Below are positions 37,955-47,207 of a DNA stretch of 64,000 nt, piece after piece. The position numbers and the translations under genes were made by a program. Where the stretch lies: contig NZ_JAGEMM010000006.1 of the NCBI RefSeq assembly GCF_017921815.1, positions 186,001 to 250,000 of the forward strand. The letters run 5' to 3'. The notes beneath the pieces were generated by a model. The model was not told where the DNA came from, did not search any database, and saw nothing but the letters and a program-made list of their open reading frames with translations. The stretch comes from Microvirga antarctica (GTDB lineage Bacteria; Pseudomonadota; Alphaproteobacteria; Rhizobiales; Beijerinckiaceae). Within the stretch, counting starts at the first letter, position 1. Every line of letters begins with the position of its first letter.

Positions 37955-39709
37955 TCAGTTGCCGATCGCCACGCCTTCGCGACGGCTATCCGCACCGCCC
38001 ACGAGCCCTGCGGGCGTCACAACGATCGCGTGGATGCCGGAATTCTGGTCGATCAGCTTGACCTCGTGACCTTTCGCCTCGAGCCCGGCCTTCCAGTCGG
38101 CGGCCTCGGTGCCGGCTTCCAGTTCCGTCGGGCCATTGCGACTGCCCACATTGGGAAGATCCGCTGCGACCTGCGGATCGAGTTTCCAATCCAGGAGCCC
38201 GACAAGTGCCTTCGCCACGTAGTTGATGATCAGGCTGCCGCCGGGAGAGCCGACGACCGCATAAAGCTTGTCGTTGCTATCGAAAACAATCGTGGGGGCC
38301 ATCGAGCTGCGCGGACGCTTGCCAGGCTCGACCCGGTTCGCCACCGGCTTGCCATCCTCGACAGGCGAGAAGGAGAAGTCGGTGAGCTCGTTGTTCAGCA
38401 GGAACCCGCTCTTGGTCATGACCCGCGCGCCGAACCCGTCCTCGATGGTGGTGGTCATGGACACCGCGTTGCCATTGCGATCGACGATCGAGATATGGCT
38501 CGTGCCGAATTCGATTCCCTCCGACGCGCCCCAGAGAAATGCCTTCTGGAACGGCGGATCTCCCGGTTTGGCCTTGCCCATGGACCGATTGGGGTCGACC
38601 AGCGCAGCCCGACTCTTCAGGTAGCCGGGATCGGTCAGGCCCCGCACGGGGACGCTCACGAAGGCTGGGTCGGCGACGTAGAGACCCCGATCCGCAAAGG
38701 CGAGGCGACCAGCCTCGGAAACCCAGTGCACCGCATCAGGCCCGGGCTTGAGGGCCGCCATGTCGGTCTCCTGCAGCGTTGCCAAAATCTGCTGCACGGC
38801 GATCTGGCCGGAACTCGGGGGACCCATGCCGCAGACCTTGTAGGTCCGGTATTTGCCGCACAGGGCCGGCCGCTCTTCGACCTTGTAGGCCTTGAGATCC
38901 TCAAGGGTCATGTCGCCGGGATTGGTGGGGTGGCCGGTGACGGAGGCCACGATGTCGGCTGCGATGTCGCCGGAGTAGAAGGCATCCGCGCCCTTGTCCG
39001 CGAGTGTGCGCAGGGTCGTGGCAAAGGCCGGGTTCTTCAGGACCGTTCCGACGGCCTTGGGCTTGCCGTCCGCATCATAGAAATAGTCCCGCGCCCGGGG
39101 ATCGGCCGCGAGATACTTTTCCTGCGTCAGCAGGCCGTTCAGGCGCGGCGAGATGGTAAAACCGGTATCCGCAAGGGTAGTCGCGGGCGCCAGCACCTGC
39201 GCCCAGGGGAGCTTGCCCCACTTCTTGTGCGCGGTCTCCAGGAGCCTGACGGTCCCGGGCACGCCGACCGAGCGGCCTCCGACGACCGCGTCGTAGAATT
39301 TCATCGGCTTGCCGTCGGCCCCGAGGAAGCGGTCGGGTTTCGCCGCAGCCGGCGCCGTCTCGCGGCCATCGAGGGTGGTCAGGACCGAACCATCCCAGAG
39401 CACCATGAAGGCCCCGCCGCCCATGCCCGAGCTTTGTGGCTCGACCAGGTTGAGCACGAGTTGAACCGCGACGGCGGCATCGACCGCGGAGCCCCCCGCG
39501 GCCAGAATCTGACGCCCGGCCTGGGCCGCCAAAGGGTTGGCGGCCGCCACCATGTCGCGGGTCGCCGCCGAGATCGTCTTGGCGGTTCGGCCCGTGGGCG
39601 CCTCCGGCGAGGGCGCCAGCGCCTGTCCCTGCGAGGGGCCGGACCAGACGAGAGCCGCCATCAAGCCTGCAACTCCGAGGCGGCAGGCACGCCATGCAAG
39701 GTGATCCAT
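37955..39709 (-). CDS. ggt: Gamma-glutamyltransferase
   Basis: A 584-residue periplasmic N-terminal-nucleophile hydrolase that cleaves glutathione and other gamma-glutamyl compounds. A signal peptide covers about residues 1-33. The precursor is autocleaved before the Thr in FGTSHISIVDRNG, the nucleophile of the small subunit. MVAAANPLAAQAGRQIL, GGSAVDAAVA, PQSSGMGGGAF, TTTIEDGFG and the C-terminal AVVGSPGGSLI are family marks. The ATG at 39709 has AGGAG 7 bases upstream. It is transcribed towards rmlD with 45 bases between, possibly one unit. Confidence 0.94.
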   Translation of the reverse strand: MDHLAWRACRLGVAGLMAALVWSGPSQGQALAPSPEAPTGRTAKTISAATRDMVAAANPLAAQAGRQILAAGGSAVDAAVAVQLVLNLVEPQSSGMGGGAFMVLWDGSVLTTLDGRETAPAAAKPDRFLGADGKPMKFYDAVVGGRSVGVPGTVRLLETAHKKWGKLPWAQVLAPATTLADTGFTISPRLNGLLTQEKYLAADPRARDYFYDADGKPKAVGTVLKNPAFATTLRTLADKGADAFYSGDIAADIVASVTGHPTNPGDMTLEDLKAYKVEERPALCGKYRTYKVCGMGPPSSGQIAVQQILATLQETDMAALKPGPDAVHWVSEAGRLAFADRGLYVADPAFVSVPVRGLTDPGYLKSRAALVDPNRSMGKAKPGDPPFQKAFLWGASEGIEFGTSHISIVDRNGNAVSMTTTIEDGFGARVMTKSGFLLNNELTDFSFSPVEDGKPVANRVEPGKRPRSSMAPTIVFDSNDKLYAVVGSPGGSLIINYVAKALVGLLDWKLDPQVAADLPNVGSRNGPTELEAGTEAADWKAGLEAKGHEVKLIDQNSGIHAIVVTPAGLVGGADSRREGVAIGN

Positions 39710-39883
39710 CGCACATCTCCTCAAGATCAGCGGGTTTTCCGGCTCCGGGAAGCTAACCGGAAATTGACCGGGAAGGCCACCCGGGTGATTCGCCTTTTCT
39801 CCCCGAGACGTTCATAGTCCCGACACGGTCTCTCGGCAGTGTGCGTTCTCAAGAGCGTGATTCGCAATTTGGGGAGGGTCGTC

Positions 39884-40129
39884 ATGTGCGCCTATAACGT
39901 CTTTCGCAATACCGGCCCCGACGGATTGTCGTGCGCCGTGCCGGAAGAACGCTCGGTTCCGGCTTTTCTTGTTGCTCCGCACTGGAGGTTTGACGGCCGC
40001 ATTGAAAATTCGGCCGGTGTTCCGCTGGGATTTGATGGTCGTGCCGCCGCCACCGGCGTCCGCTTCAACGGCTTTTATCTGTTTGCGACGTTCCAGAAAT
40101 CGGCATCACACGCGGACTTGCATGTCTGA
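39884..40129 (+). CDS. Small uncharacterised protein
   Basis: An 81-residue protein beginning MCAYNVFRNTGPDGLSCAVP, which I cannot assign. It has two cysteines near the N-terminus and no signal peptide or membrane segment. The ATG at 39884 is preceded by GGGAGGG at a good distance, which argues for real translation; the frame extends 15 codons upstream to 39839 without a better start. It lies alone between divergent ggt and the MFS gene. Confidence 0.55.
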   Translation: MCAYNVFRNTGPDGLSCAVPEERSVPAFLVAPHWRFDGRIENSAGVPLGFDGRAAATGVRFNGFYLFATFQKSASHADLHV

Positions 40130-40278
40130 ACACGGCCGGCCGGAATCGACGTTGATTTTGCAGCGCACCAACGACTGCCCGGGCAAGGTTTGCGTGCAAT
40201 CGCCCTTGATCTCTGACATCGCGTGCGATCTTGTAGGCTGATGCGGCGCCCGCCGCGTCAATTCCATCTGATTTGGCC

Positions 40279-41589
40279 GTGACCTCCTCATTTTCTCTCA
40301 TCTGGACCATCACGGCTGCGGCAACCTTGCTGCAGGCGGGAAATGGGCTTTTGCAGGCGCTGATGCCCCTGCGCATGCAGGCCGATGGTCTGCCGATTTC
40401 CGCGATCGGCATCGTGGCGGCAGCCTACGGGCTGGGGTTTTCATCGGGCTGTTTTCTCGCACCGCTCTTCATTCGTCATGTGGGCTACATTCGGGCTTTC
40501 GCGAGCCTCGCGGCCATTGTCGCCGTGCTCGTGCTTGCAATGACGCAGGCGCATTCGACTCTCGCGTGGGCGCTCCTTCGCGGCGCATCCGGCATGACGT
40601 TCGCGTGCATTTTCACCGTGACCGACGGATGGATCAGCGCGCGCGCGAACTCGTCGCAGCGCGGCCGGATTCTGTCGATCTACATGATGTGCACGAAGAT
40701 CGCGCTCATGCTGTCCCCGCTGGGAATTGCATTCGGCAATATCCGCATGGACGGGCTCTTCATGGCGGTGAGCGCGGTGTTGTCGCTGTCGCTCGTGCCG
40801 ATTGCCGCGACCTCGACGGCCGAGCCGCCGGCGCCGCGCACGGTGCGCATTCGCGTGCGCGCCCTGTTTTCCGTCGTGCCATCGGCGGTGATCGGTGCCT
40901 TCGCGGTCGGGCTGATCAACGGCCCGGTCATCGCCATCACGCCTGTCTTCGGCGTCAGCATCGGACTCAGTCAGGATAAGGCGGCCGCCTTGCTGTTCGC
41001 CCTGCAGGCCGGCAGTCTGCTGATGCAGTGGCCTTTGGGCTGGCTATCCGACCATTCGGATCGCCGGATCGTCATCGCCGGGCTCGCGGGCGCCACGTGC
41101 TTGGTGTCAATCGGCATCCTCCTCGCCAGCATGTACGAGGCGCAGACGCTCCTGCTGTTCGCGTTTGCGGCCTGGGGCGGAACGGCGCTCTGCATCTACT
41201 CGGTCTGCGTGGCGCATGCCTGCGATATTGTCGAACCGGATCAGATCGTCTCGACAGTCGGGACGCTCCTGTTTTCATGGGCCACCGGTGTCACCATCGG
41301 GCCGCTGCTCGGTGCGATGGCGATGGACATGATTGGTCCCGATGGGCTCTTCGTGTACTCCGCCATTGTCTCGATCATTCTGATGATCTTTGTTCTTTTG
41401 AGAATTCGCCGCCGGCGCCGCGATCCGGTCAAAGGCGGCTTTGCGGACATCGCGCCGTCGAGCTCAGCTGCCGTGTCGCTGACGCCGCGCGCAGAGGCTG
41501 CACACGCGGCGGCGTCGCCCGGCGCCGGCGGTTCTCCGTCAGGTCAGAGTGAGACTCCCGCGACGGTCAAACCCATCACCTCGCCGTAG
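40279..41589 (+). CDS. MFS transporter, YcaD-like
   Basis: A 436-residue major facilitator with 12 predicted helices. Features include the loop motif GWLSDHSDRR in the second half and TDGWISARANSSQRGRILS in the first, which resembles the YcaD family. The C-terminal ~60 residues are a hydrophilic Ala/Ser/Pro-rich tail. The start is uncertain: I use the GTG at 40279, with a TTG at 40273 just before it, and no clear Shine-Dalgarno. The substrate is unknown. Its 3' end overlaps that of the convergent transglycosylase by 46 bases. Confidence 0.82.
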   Translation: MTSSFSLIWTITAAATLLQAGNGLLQALMPLRMQADGLPISAIGIVAAAYGLGFSSGCFLAPLFIRHVGYIRAFASLAAIVAVLVLAMTQAHSTLAWALLRGASGMTFACIFTVTDGWISARANSSQRGRILSIYMMCTKIALMLSPLGIAFGNIRMDGLFMAVSAVLSLSLVPIAATSTAEPPAPRTVRIRVRALFSVVPSAVIGAFAVGLINGPVIAITPVFGVSIGLSQDKAAALLFALQAGSLLMQWPLGWLSDHSDRRIVIAGLAGATCLVSIGILLASMYEAQTLLLFAFAAWGGTALCIYSVCVAHACDIVEPDQIVSTVGTLLFSWATGVTIGPLLGAMAMDMIGPDGLFVYSAIVSIILMIFVLLRIRRRRRDPVKGGFADIAPSSSAAVSLTPRAEAAHAAASPGAGGSPSGQSETPATVKPITSP

Positions 41590-42701
41590 CGGGCGAGCCG
41601 GGAATCAATCATGTCGTCGATCTTGGCGGAGACTTCTGCAATGCTGAGCTGGCGCGTCTTGCGTCCGACCTTGGCAAAAAACAGCGCCTTGTTGGCCTTC
41701 GCGGCGGCCGGGAACAAACGCGGAGCGCTCTGCTTGGGCTTGTCGTCGACGAGGCTCATGAACCTGCGGGCGCTGTCGACGCCGAAGAAGTGCGCCAGAT
41801 AATATTCCGACCGGCTGATCTTGCGGCCCAGTTTGCTCTCGATGGTCGCTGTGTCGCGCTTCTTCATCTCGCCTGCCATCAAGGCCGACAGGAAGGCGTT
41901 GCGCCGCAAGCCGAGAATATGCTCGCGCATGCGCGCGTCATCCACCGTGAGTTGGCCCCCCACCATCTGAATCGCGTCGGCCTCTGCCTCGAAGCCATAT
42001 TTGGCGCCAAAGGTGCGGATGACCTCGAGCCACGTGCCGGTGATAAACTGGAACAGGCCCTCGGCTGACGACGTCCCCGCCTTGTTGTGAGGAATGAAAC
42101 TCGATTCCTTGTCGGCCAGCGCCATCATGTAGACCGGGTCGACGCCCGTGGTGTCCGACCCGCGCAAGATCGCATCGACGATCCAGCGGGGCACGCTGCG
42201 GTCGCCGAAATGCACCGCGTCTCCTGGGCTCTGCTGGCTGTCGGAGAACCCGTCGTCGCCCCAGTCGGCCGTCATGCCTGTAATCATGGCCCCACGAGGA
42301 TCCGGGATGGTCGCCGCCGCACCGACCTTCACGATTTCCAGGGGATCCGGGCCCTCTGGACCACCGTCAGACGAGGCCGTTTCCGCCGGCCATGGAGTCG
42401 TCGCCCCCGCGACAGGAGCCAGCCCCGACAGGTCGATGGGCGCCGGCTCCAAGGCTGCCACAGAGGCATTCGGATCGAGCAGAAGCGGCGTATGAATGGA
42501 GCCCGCTGGCCCGCTCGCGCCATTGGCGGTGGCCAACGTGACGCAGAGGGCGCCCAGGGCACTCATGGTCACGCGGCGAAGAGAACGGAGCCTGTTGTTT
42601 GGTTGAGGCAAAGAGAACCGGTGCTCTGAGCTGCCGTTAATGGATTCGTAATACATTTCTGGCTGGCAAGCGTCATGTAACGCTGTCAGTTCGACTTTCA
42701 T
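41544..42701 (-). CDS. Lytic transglycosylase domain protein
   Basis: A 385-residue exported protein with an SLT-like lysozyme fold: MALADKESSFIPHNKAGTSS then AEGLFQFITGTWLEVIRTFG, where the Glu in KESSF is the likely catalytic acid. Downstream helices include ILGLRRNAFLSALMAGEMKK and YYLAHFFGVDSARRF, as in rhizobial transglycosylases. It cleaves peptidoglycan glycan strands. The ATG at 42701 has GGGGG 8 bases upstream but places ~45 residues before the hydrophobic MSALGALCVTLATANG segment; ATGs at 42656 and 42566 are alternatives that suit a signal peptide better. Confidence 0.82.
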   Translation of the reverse strand: MKVELTALHDACQPEMYYESINGSSEHRFSLPQPNNRLRSLRRVTMSALGALCVTLATANGASGPAGSIHTPLLLDPNASVAALEPAPIDLSGLAPVAGATTPWPAETASSDGGPEGPDPLEIVKVGAAATIPDPRGAMITGMTADWGDDGFSDSQQSPGDAVHFGDRSVPRWIVDAILRGSDTTGVDPVYMMALADKESSFIPHNKAGTSSAEGLFQFITGTWLEVIRTFGAKYGFEAEADAIQMVGGQLTVDDARMREHILGLRRNAFLSALMAGEMKKRDTATIESKLGRKISRSEYYLAHFFGVDSARRFMSLVDDKPKQSAPRLFPAAAKANKALFFAKVGRKTRQLSIAEVSAKIDDMIDSRLARYGEVMGLTVAGVSL

Positions 42702-42882
42702 AGAATAACCCCCGACGGGATGGCGCAGTGCCCCTGTCAAAGTGGCATGCCATACGTGTTTCTTGTAAGCTGTACTGCCTCCTGACGTTCGGATGTGTTC
42801 AGAATAGGTCAGCTTGACCTTTTCGACGACACTCTGTGCCAGATGCGACGACCCGTCGCCTCTCGGAATGAAGGGGGTGACG

Positions 42883-43872
42883 TTAGCGCGCCCGTTGGCC
42901 CAGCGCGGTGGCGAGGCGCGGCAAGGCCTCGGGGAGGGGAATGCCGAAGCGCAGCAGGTTCGGGTCATGGGAGAAGGGGCGAACCCAGATCCCGGCCTGG
43001 GCCAAGTCTGAAAAGACCGTGAGGGCGTCAGGGTGACGGGCGAGACGAAACAGCCATGTGCCACCCTCAATCGTCAACCCGGCTTCAACCAGCAGATGGT
43101 CAAGCTCGTGGCAGACCAGCCGCAGGGCTCGCTTCTGGGCCAGCAGCCAAGCCGGATCGGCCAGAGCCTCGGCCCCGATGGCCAAAGCGGGTCCTGAAAT
43201 CGACCACAAGCCGAGATGGGGTCGGATCGTGTCGGCGATGACCGTGGTCGCGATGGCAAAACCGAGCCGGATTCCGGCCAGCCCATAGGTTTTTCCGAAG
43301 GAACGCAGGACGATCATGGCCGGGCCGAGGCGCGGGACGACGGAGACGCCGTCTTCCAGATCCGCGAAGGCTTCGTCGACCACGAGCCAGCCGGCCCTGT
43401 CATGGAGCGCCTGTGCGGCCCGGGCGAGATCGGACCCGGGGATCACGCGCCCGTCGGGATTGTTGGGGTTGACGAGAATGACAACGTCCGGCCGGGTCGC
43501 GAGCGCCTGGGCCAGATCAGCGGCGGGCAAGCAGACATGCCCCGCACGCGCCCAGCATTCGGCGTGCTCCGTATAGGTCGGACCGAGAATGGCGACGCGG
43601 CCGGGGGGGCGAAGACGCGGCAAAAGCTCGATCAGCGCCTGGGTGCCGCCCGCTGCAACCACTTGCGCGGGATCGACCGCGCCATAGGCACGGGCCGCGA
43701 TGGCCTCGAGGTCTCGAACGGCTCCGGTCGCGGGCAGCCTGGCCGAAGCCTCCGGCGGAAGGGCGCTGAACGGATAGGCCTGCGGGTTGATTCCGGTCGA
43801 CAGGTCGATCCAGGGTTCGGGTGCTTCCGGGAACTTCGCTTTTGCGTCATGAAGGTCGCCGCCATGTTTCAC
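42883..43872 (-). CDS. cobC: Threonine-phosphate decarboxylase CobC
   Basis: CobC, 329 residues, is a PLP enzyme of the class I/II aminotransferase fold that supplies (R)-1-amino-2-propanol phosphate or its equivalent for the cobalamin nucleotide loop. It starts VKHGGDLHDA and has WIDLSTGINPQAYPFSALP, typical of CobC, and the PLP lysine in LRSFGKTYGLAGIRLGFA. The GTG at 43872 is the last start that preserves the HGG motif. It is divergent from cobD and the two 5' ends overlap by about 9 bases. Confidence 0.92.
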   Translation of the reverse strand: MKHGGDLHDAKAKFPEAPEPWIDLSTGINPQAYPFSALPPEASARLPATGAVRDLEAIAARAYGAVDPAQVVAAGGTQALIELLPRLRPPGRVAILGPTYTEHAECWARAGHVCLPAADLAQALATRPDVVILVNPNNPDGRVIPGSDLARAAQALHDRAGWLVVDEAFADLEDGVSVVPRLGPAMIVLRSFGKTYGLAGIRLGFAIATTVIADTIRPHLGLWSISGPALAIGAEALADPAWLLAQKRALRLVCHELDHLLVEAGLTIEGGTWLFRLARHPDALTVFSDLAQAGIWVRPFSHDPNLLRFGIPLPEALPRLATALGQRAR

Positions 43873-44883
43873 GCTTGGGATGCTCCTGACCCGATGCCGT
43901 TCTTTCTTGCCACCCTTTCGACCACGTTGACAGCTCTCGCTGTGGAGGCAGCGGGCGGTTATCCGGCGCGGATTTATGCTGCGATCGGCCATCCGGTGAC
44001 GTGGTTCGGTTCCCTCATCGGCGGCCTCGAACAGGTTCTGAACCGTCTTGAGCTTTCGCCGTCCAGCCGCCGATTTCGGGGAGTTGTAGCGCTTGTCGCC
44101 ACGCTGGTCCTCACGGTGGGGGCGGCCGTGGTGGTGTCGGCGCTCGCAAGCCGCTGGCTGGCGGGCGGGGCCGTGATCCTTCTCGGCATTCTTGCGAGCA
44201 CCCTGATCGCTCAACGGAGTCTCCACGACCACGTCCGCCGGGTGGCGAGCGGCCTGTCGACCAGTCTCGGCGAAGGCCGCATGGCCGTGGCGCATATTGT
44301 CGGCCGAGACCCCCAAACCCTCGACCGGGCCGCCGTCGCTCGCGCTGCGATCGAAAGCCTGGCTGAAAACTTCTCCGACGGGGTGGTGGCGCCGGTTCTC
44401 TATCTGGCCGTCGCCGGGTTGCCGGGCGCGGTTGCCTACAAGACCATCAACACGGCTGACAGCATGATCGGCCACCGCTCGCCCCGCTACGAGGCGTATG
44501 GGTGGGCGGCCGCCCGCCTCGACGATCTGGTCAACCTGCCGGCATCCCGCCTCTCTGCCCTGCTGATCGTGACGGCGGCAGCCTTGCGCCCTGGCTGCAG
44601 CGCGCTCGAGGCCGCAAGGGCTGTGTGGCGGGATGCATCCCGCCATCGCTCACCCAATGCGGGCTGGCCCGAGGCCGCGATGGCAGGAGCCCTCGGGCTG
44701 CGCCTTGCAGGCCCGCGCACCTATGACGGTGTGGTGGTCCAGGACGGATGGATGGGGCATGGGCGCTCCGAGGCGGAGGCCTCGGATATTCTGGCCGCGC
44801 TGGCTCTCTATCGCCTCGCCTGCACGCTTCAGGCCCTCGTGATCGCCGTCGTGCTCGTCACGGGGGGCGCCGGCTTTGCGTGA
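43864..44883 (+). CDS. cobD: Adenosylcobinamide-phosphate synthase CobD (CbiB)
   Basis: CobD, 339 residues, is the integral membrane enzyme that attaches the aminopropanol arm to adenosylcobyric acid. Marks are EAAGGYPARIYAAIGHPVTWFG, ESLAENFSDGVVAPVLY, YKTINTADSMIGHRSPRYE and the C-terminal GRSEAEASDILAALAL. Several membrane helices are present. The ATG at 43864 has GAAGG 8 bases upstream; an ATG at 43894 is the alternative that avoids overlap with cobC. The next gene begins 8 bases before its stop. Confidence 0.92.
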   Translation: MFHAWDAPDPMPFFLATLSTTLTALAVEAAGGYPARIYAAIGHPVTWFGSLIGGLEQVLNRLELSPSSRRFRGVVALVATLVLTVGAAVVVSALASRWLAGGAVILLGILASTLIAQRSLHDHVRRVASGLSTSLGEGRMAVAHIVGRDPQTLDRAAVARAAIESLAENFSDGVVAPVLYLAVAGLPGAVAYKTINTADSMIGHRSPRYEAYGWAAARLDDLVNLPASRLSALLIVTAAALRPGCSALEAARAVWRDASRHRSPNAGWPEAAMAGALGLRLAGPRTYDGVVVQDGWMGHGRSEAEASDILAALALYRLACTLQALVIAVVLVTGGAGFA

Positions 44884-45736
44884 ATCAAAACAACTTTCGC
44901 CCCTGCTGGGAGCGCTCGCCACAGGCCTCCTGCTGACCCTGGCGGCGATCTCGGCTGCGACGGCGCAAGAGCGCCCGGCCCGGGTCGTCTCGCTCAACCT
45001 CTGCGCCGATCAGTTGCTCCTGCGGTTGGCCGACCCGGCGCAGATCGCCTCTCTCAGCCCCCTGTCGCGGGACGCCTCCCTGTCGTATCTGGCCGATGGG
45101 GCAACCCGGTTCACGGCCAATGACGGACGGGGCGAGTCCATCCTTTTCAGCGGCGCGGATCTCGTCCTCACCGGCAGCTTCGGCCAGCAGACCCGGACCG
45201 CGCTGCTGCGCCGCCGGGGGTTCGACGTCCAGGCGCTTGAGCCATGGCGCTCGCTGGCCCATGGGCGCGAGCAGATCCGTCTTGTGGCCGGACGCCTCGG
45301 GCATCCCGAGCGAGGTGAAACGCTGATCGGCGAGATCGACGCCGCACTTGCTGACGCAGCCCATGCGGTACCGGCCGGACGCCGGATCCTGACCTATTAT
45401 CGGCGCGGCTGGGTGCCCGCTTCCGACTCGCTGGTGAGCGAGATCCTGACCCATCTGGGCTTTTCCCCGCATCAGGAGAGCCTGGGCCTCGAGCGCGGCG
45501 GCATCGTGCGCCTCGAGACCCTCGTCATGACGCCGCCGGACGCACTCCTGCTCGATGACGAGTCTGGCAGGGCCATCGATAACGGATCGGCCCTGCTCAC
45601 CCACCCGGCCCTTGCCGCCGCGGTCCCTTCGACGCGCCGCCTGTCTGTCGATAGTCGGTTGTCGATCTGCGGCGGACCCTCGACACCGGCGCTGATCCAG
45701 TCTCTGGCGGCACAGGCCCGTTCCAGCCTGCGCTAG
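44876..45736 (+). CDS. BtuF-like periplasmic substrate-binding protein
   Basis: A 286-residue exported protein of the class III (BtuF/FhuD/TroA-like) binding-protein family. A signal peptide occupies about residues 1-30. RVVSLNLCADQLLLRLADP begins the first lobe and is typical of B12- or iron-chelate-binding proteins; the ILTYYRRGWVPASDSLVSEI region belongs to the second lobe. No ABC permease or ATPase is adjacent. The start is a TTG at 44876, overlapping the cobD stop by 8 bases after GGGGGG, so it is translationally coupled to cobD. Context favours a corrinoid ligand. Confidence 0.8.
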   Translation: MRESKQLSPLLGALATGLLLTLAAISAATAQERPARVVSLNLCADQLLLRLADPAQIASLSPLSRDASLSYLADGATRFTANDGRGESILFSGADLVLTGSFGQQTRTALLRRRGFDVQALEPWRSLAHGREQIRLVAGRLGHPERGETLIGEIDAALADAAHAVPAGRRILTYYRRGWVPASDSLVSEILTHLGFSPHQESLGLERGGIVRLETLVMTPPDALLLDDESGRAIDNGSALLTHPALAAAVPSTRRLSVDSRLSICGGPSTPALIQSLAAQARSSLR

Positions 45737-45737
45737 C

Positions 45738-47207
45738 TTAGACAGCCGAGCGCGCGATCGCCAGAATGGCTTGCGTGTCGAGATGCGTGTCGAGATGAAG
45801 CGCCAGGGCATCGAGCGTGGCCTCGACGGTTTCGTCGTAGCGAAGGCCGTCGAAGGGCTGGTCCGGTGTCATGCCCTGGAGAAACGCCGTGCGGAAGGCG
45901 TCTACCGTGAACAGTCCGTGCAGATAGGTTCCGATAACCCTTCCGTCGGCCGAGGCCGCGCCCTCATCCAACCCGGCCACCTTAAATGGCGCGCGCGCTG
46001 TGTCCTCGCCTTGGGTCAGGCCGAGATGGATCTCGTAGGCGGCAAATGGCGTCCCGGTTGCTCTGTGGCGGGCCTGAATGGGTCGAACGGTCTTGTCCTG
46101 CCCTAGAACGGTGTCGACGGCGAGCAATCCAAGGCCCGCGACGGTTCCGGCATCGCCCTCCACGCCGTGGGGATCGGCGATCGTGCGCCCCAGCATCTGG
46201 TATCCCCCACACAAGCCCAGAACCGCGCCGCCGCGCCGGCGATGGGCCGCAAGATCGATGTGCCATCCCTGGGCTCGCAGGAAAGCGAGGTCGGCGATGG
46301 TGGATTTCGAGCCGGGCAGGATGATGAGGTCCGCATCGAGCGGCAGCGGCGTGCCGGGCGGAATCATCACCAGGTCGATGGCGGGATCGAGCGCAAGGGG
46401 GTCGAGATCATCGAAATTGGCGATCCGCGGCAGGACGGGAACGGCGATCTTGAACCCGGCCCCCGCACGGCGGGACGACGCGATGTCGAGAGCATCTTCG
46501 GCCGGCAGCGCGTGGGCCGATGGAAACCATGGGACGACGCCGAGCGACGGCCAGCCCGTCAGCTGTTCGATGGTTCTGACGCCTTCTTGGAACAGGCTGA
46601 CGTCGCCGCGAAACTTGTTGATGAGAAAGCCCCGGATTTGGCTGCGGTCGGCTGCGTCGAGGACGGCGGACGTTCCCACAAGGCTCGCGATGACGCCGCC
46701 CCGGTCGATATCCCCCGCGAGCACGACCGGGACCCCCGCCGCATGGGCGAATCCCATATTGGCGATGTCCCCCGCGCGCAGGTTGGTCTCCGCGGGACTG
46801 CCTGCGCCTTCCACGATGATCAGGTCCGCGCCCTCGCTCAAATGGCGAAAACTGTCGAGCACGAAGGGCAGGAGGGTGGCCCGGTCGCGATAGGTGGCGG
46901 CGTCGAGCAGGCCGTGACGCTTCCCCTGGACGATGACCTGCGACCGGCGATCGGTCTCGGGTTTGAGCAGGACCGGGTTCATGTGGACATGGGGCGCGAT
47001 CATCGCCGCCCGGGCCTGAAGCGCCTGTGCGCGGCCGATTTCGCCGCCCTCGACGGCTGCGGCGTTGTTCGACATGTTCTGGGGCTTGAACGGCCTCACC
47101 CGCAGACCGTGGCGCGCGAACAGGCGGCACAGGCCGGCGACGAGCATTGACTTGCCCACATTCGACCCGGTCCCCTGGATCATGACGGCGGGGATCCGCA
47201 GGCTCAT
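45738..47207 (-). CDS. cobQ: Cobyric acid synthase CobQ
   Basis: CobQ, 489 residues, amidates four side chains of adenosylcobyrinic acid a,c-diamide using glutamine and ATP. The N-terminal synthetase domain has the P-loop [20 protein letters not shown] and [12 protein letters not shown]; the C-terminal glutamine amidotransferase-like domain has [12 protein letters not shown] with the nucleophile Cys. It overlaps cobP by ATGA at 47204-47207, indicating a cobP-cobQ operon, and ends one base from the convergent binding-protein gene. Confidence 0.96.
   Translation of the reverse strand: MSLRIPAVMIQGTGSNVGKSMLVAGLCRLFARHGLRVRPFKPQNMSNNAAAVEGGEIGRAQALQARAAMIAPHVHMNPVLLKPETDRRSQVIVQGKRHGLLDAATYRDRATLLPFVLDSFRHLSEGADLIIVEGAGSPAETNLRAGDIANMGFAHAAGVPVVLAGDIDRGGVIASLVGTSAVLDAADRSQIRGFLINKFRGDVSLFQEGVRTIEQLTGWPSLGVVPWFPSAHALPAEDALDIASSRRAGAGFKIAVPVLPRIANFDDLDPLALDPAIDLVMIPPGTPLPLDADLIILPGSKSTIADLAFLRAQGWHIDLAAHRRRGGAVLGLCGGYQMLGRTIADPHGVEGDAGTVAGLGLLAVDTVLGQDKTVRPIQARHRATGTPFAAYEIHLGLTQGEDTARAPFKVAGLDEGAASADGRVIGTYLHGLFTVDAFRTAFLQGMTPDQPFDGLRYDETVEATLDALALHLDTHLDTQAILAIARSAV

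Noticed and set aside
42806..42820. Inverted repeat AGGTCA-GCT-TGACCT between cobC and the transglycosylase
   Set aside because: It resembles an operator but lies within the 3' side of cobC transcription with no nearby regulator; too little support to annotate.
43216..43863. Upstream extension of the cobD frame
   Set aside because: The extra ~210 codons are antisense to cobC; CobD homology begins only after 43864.
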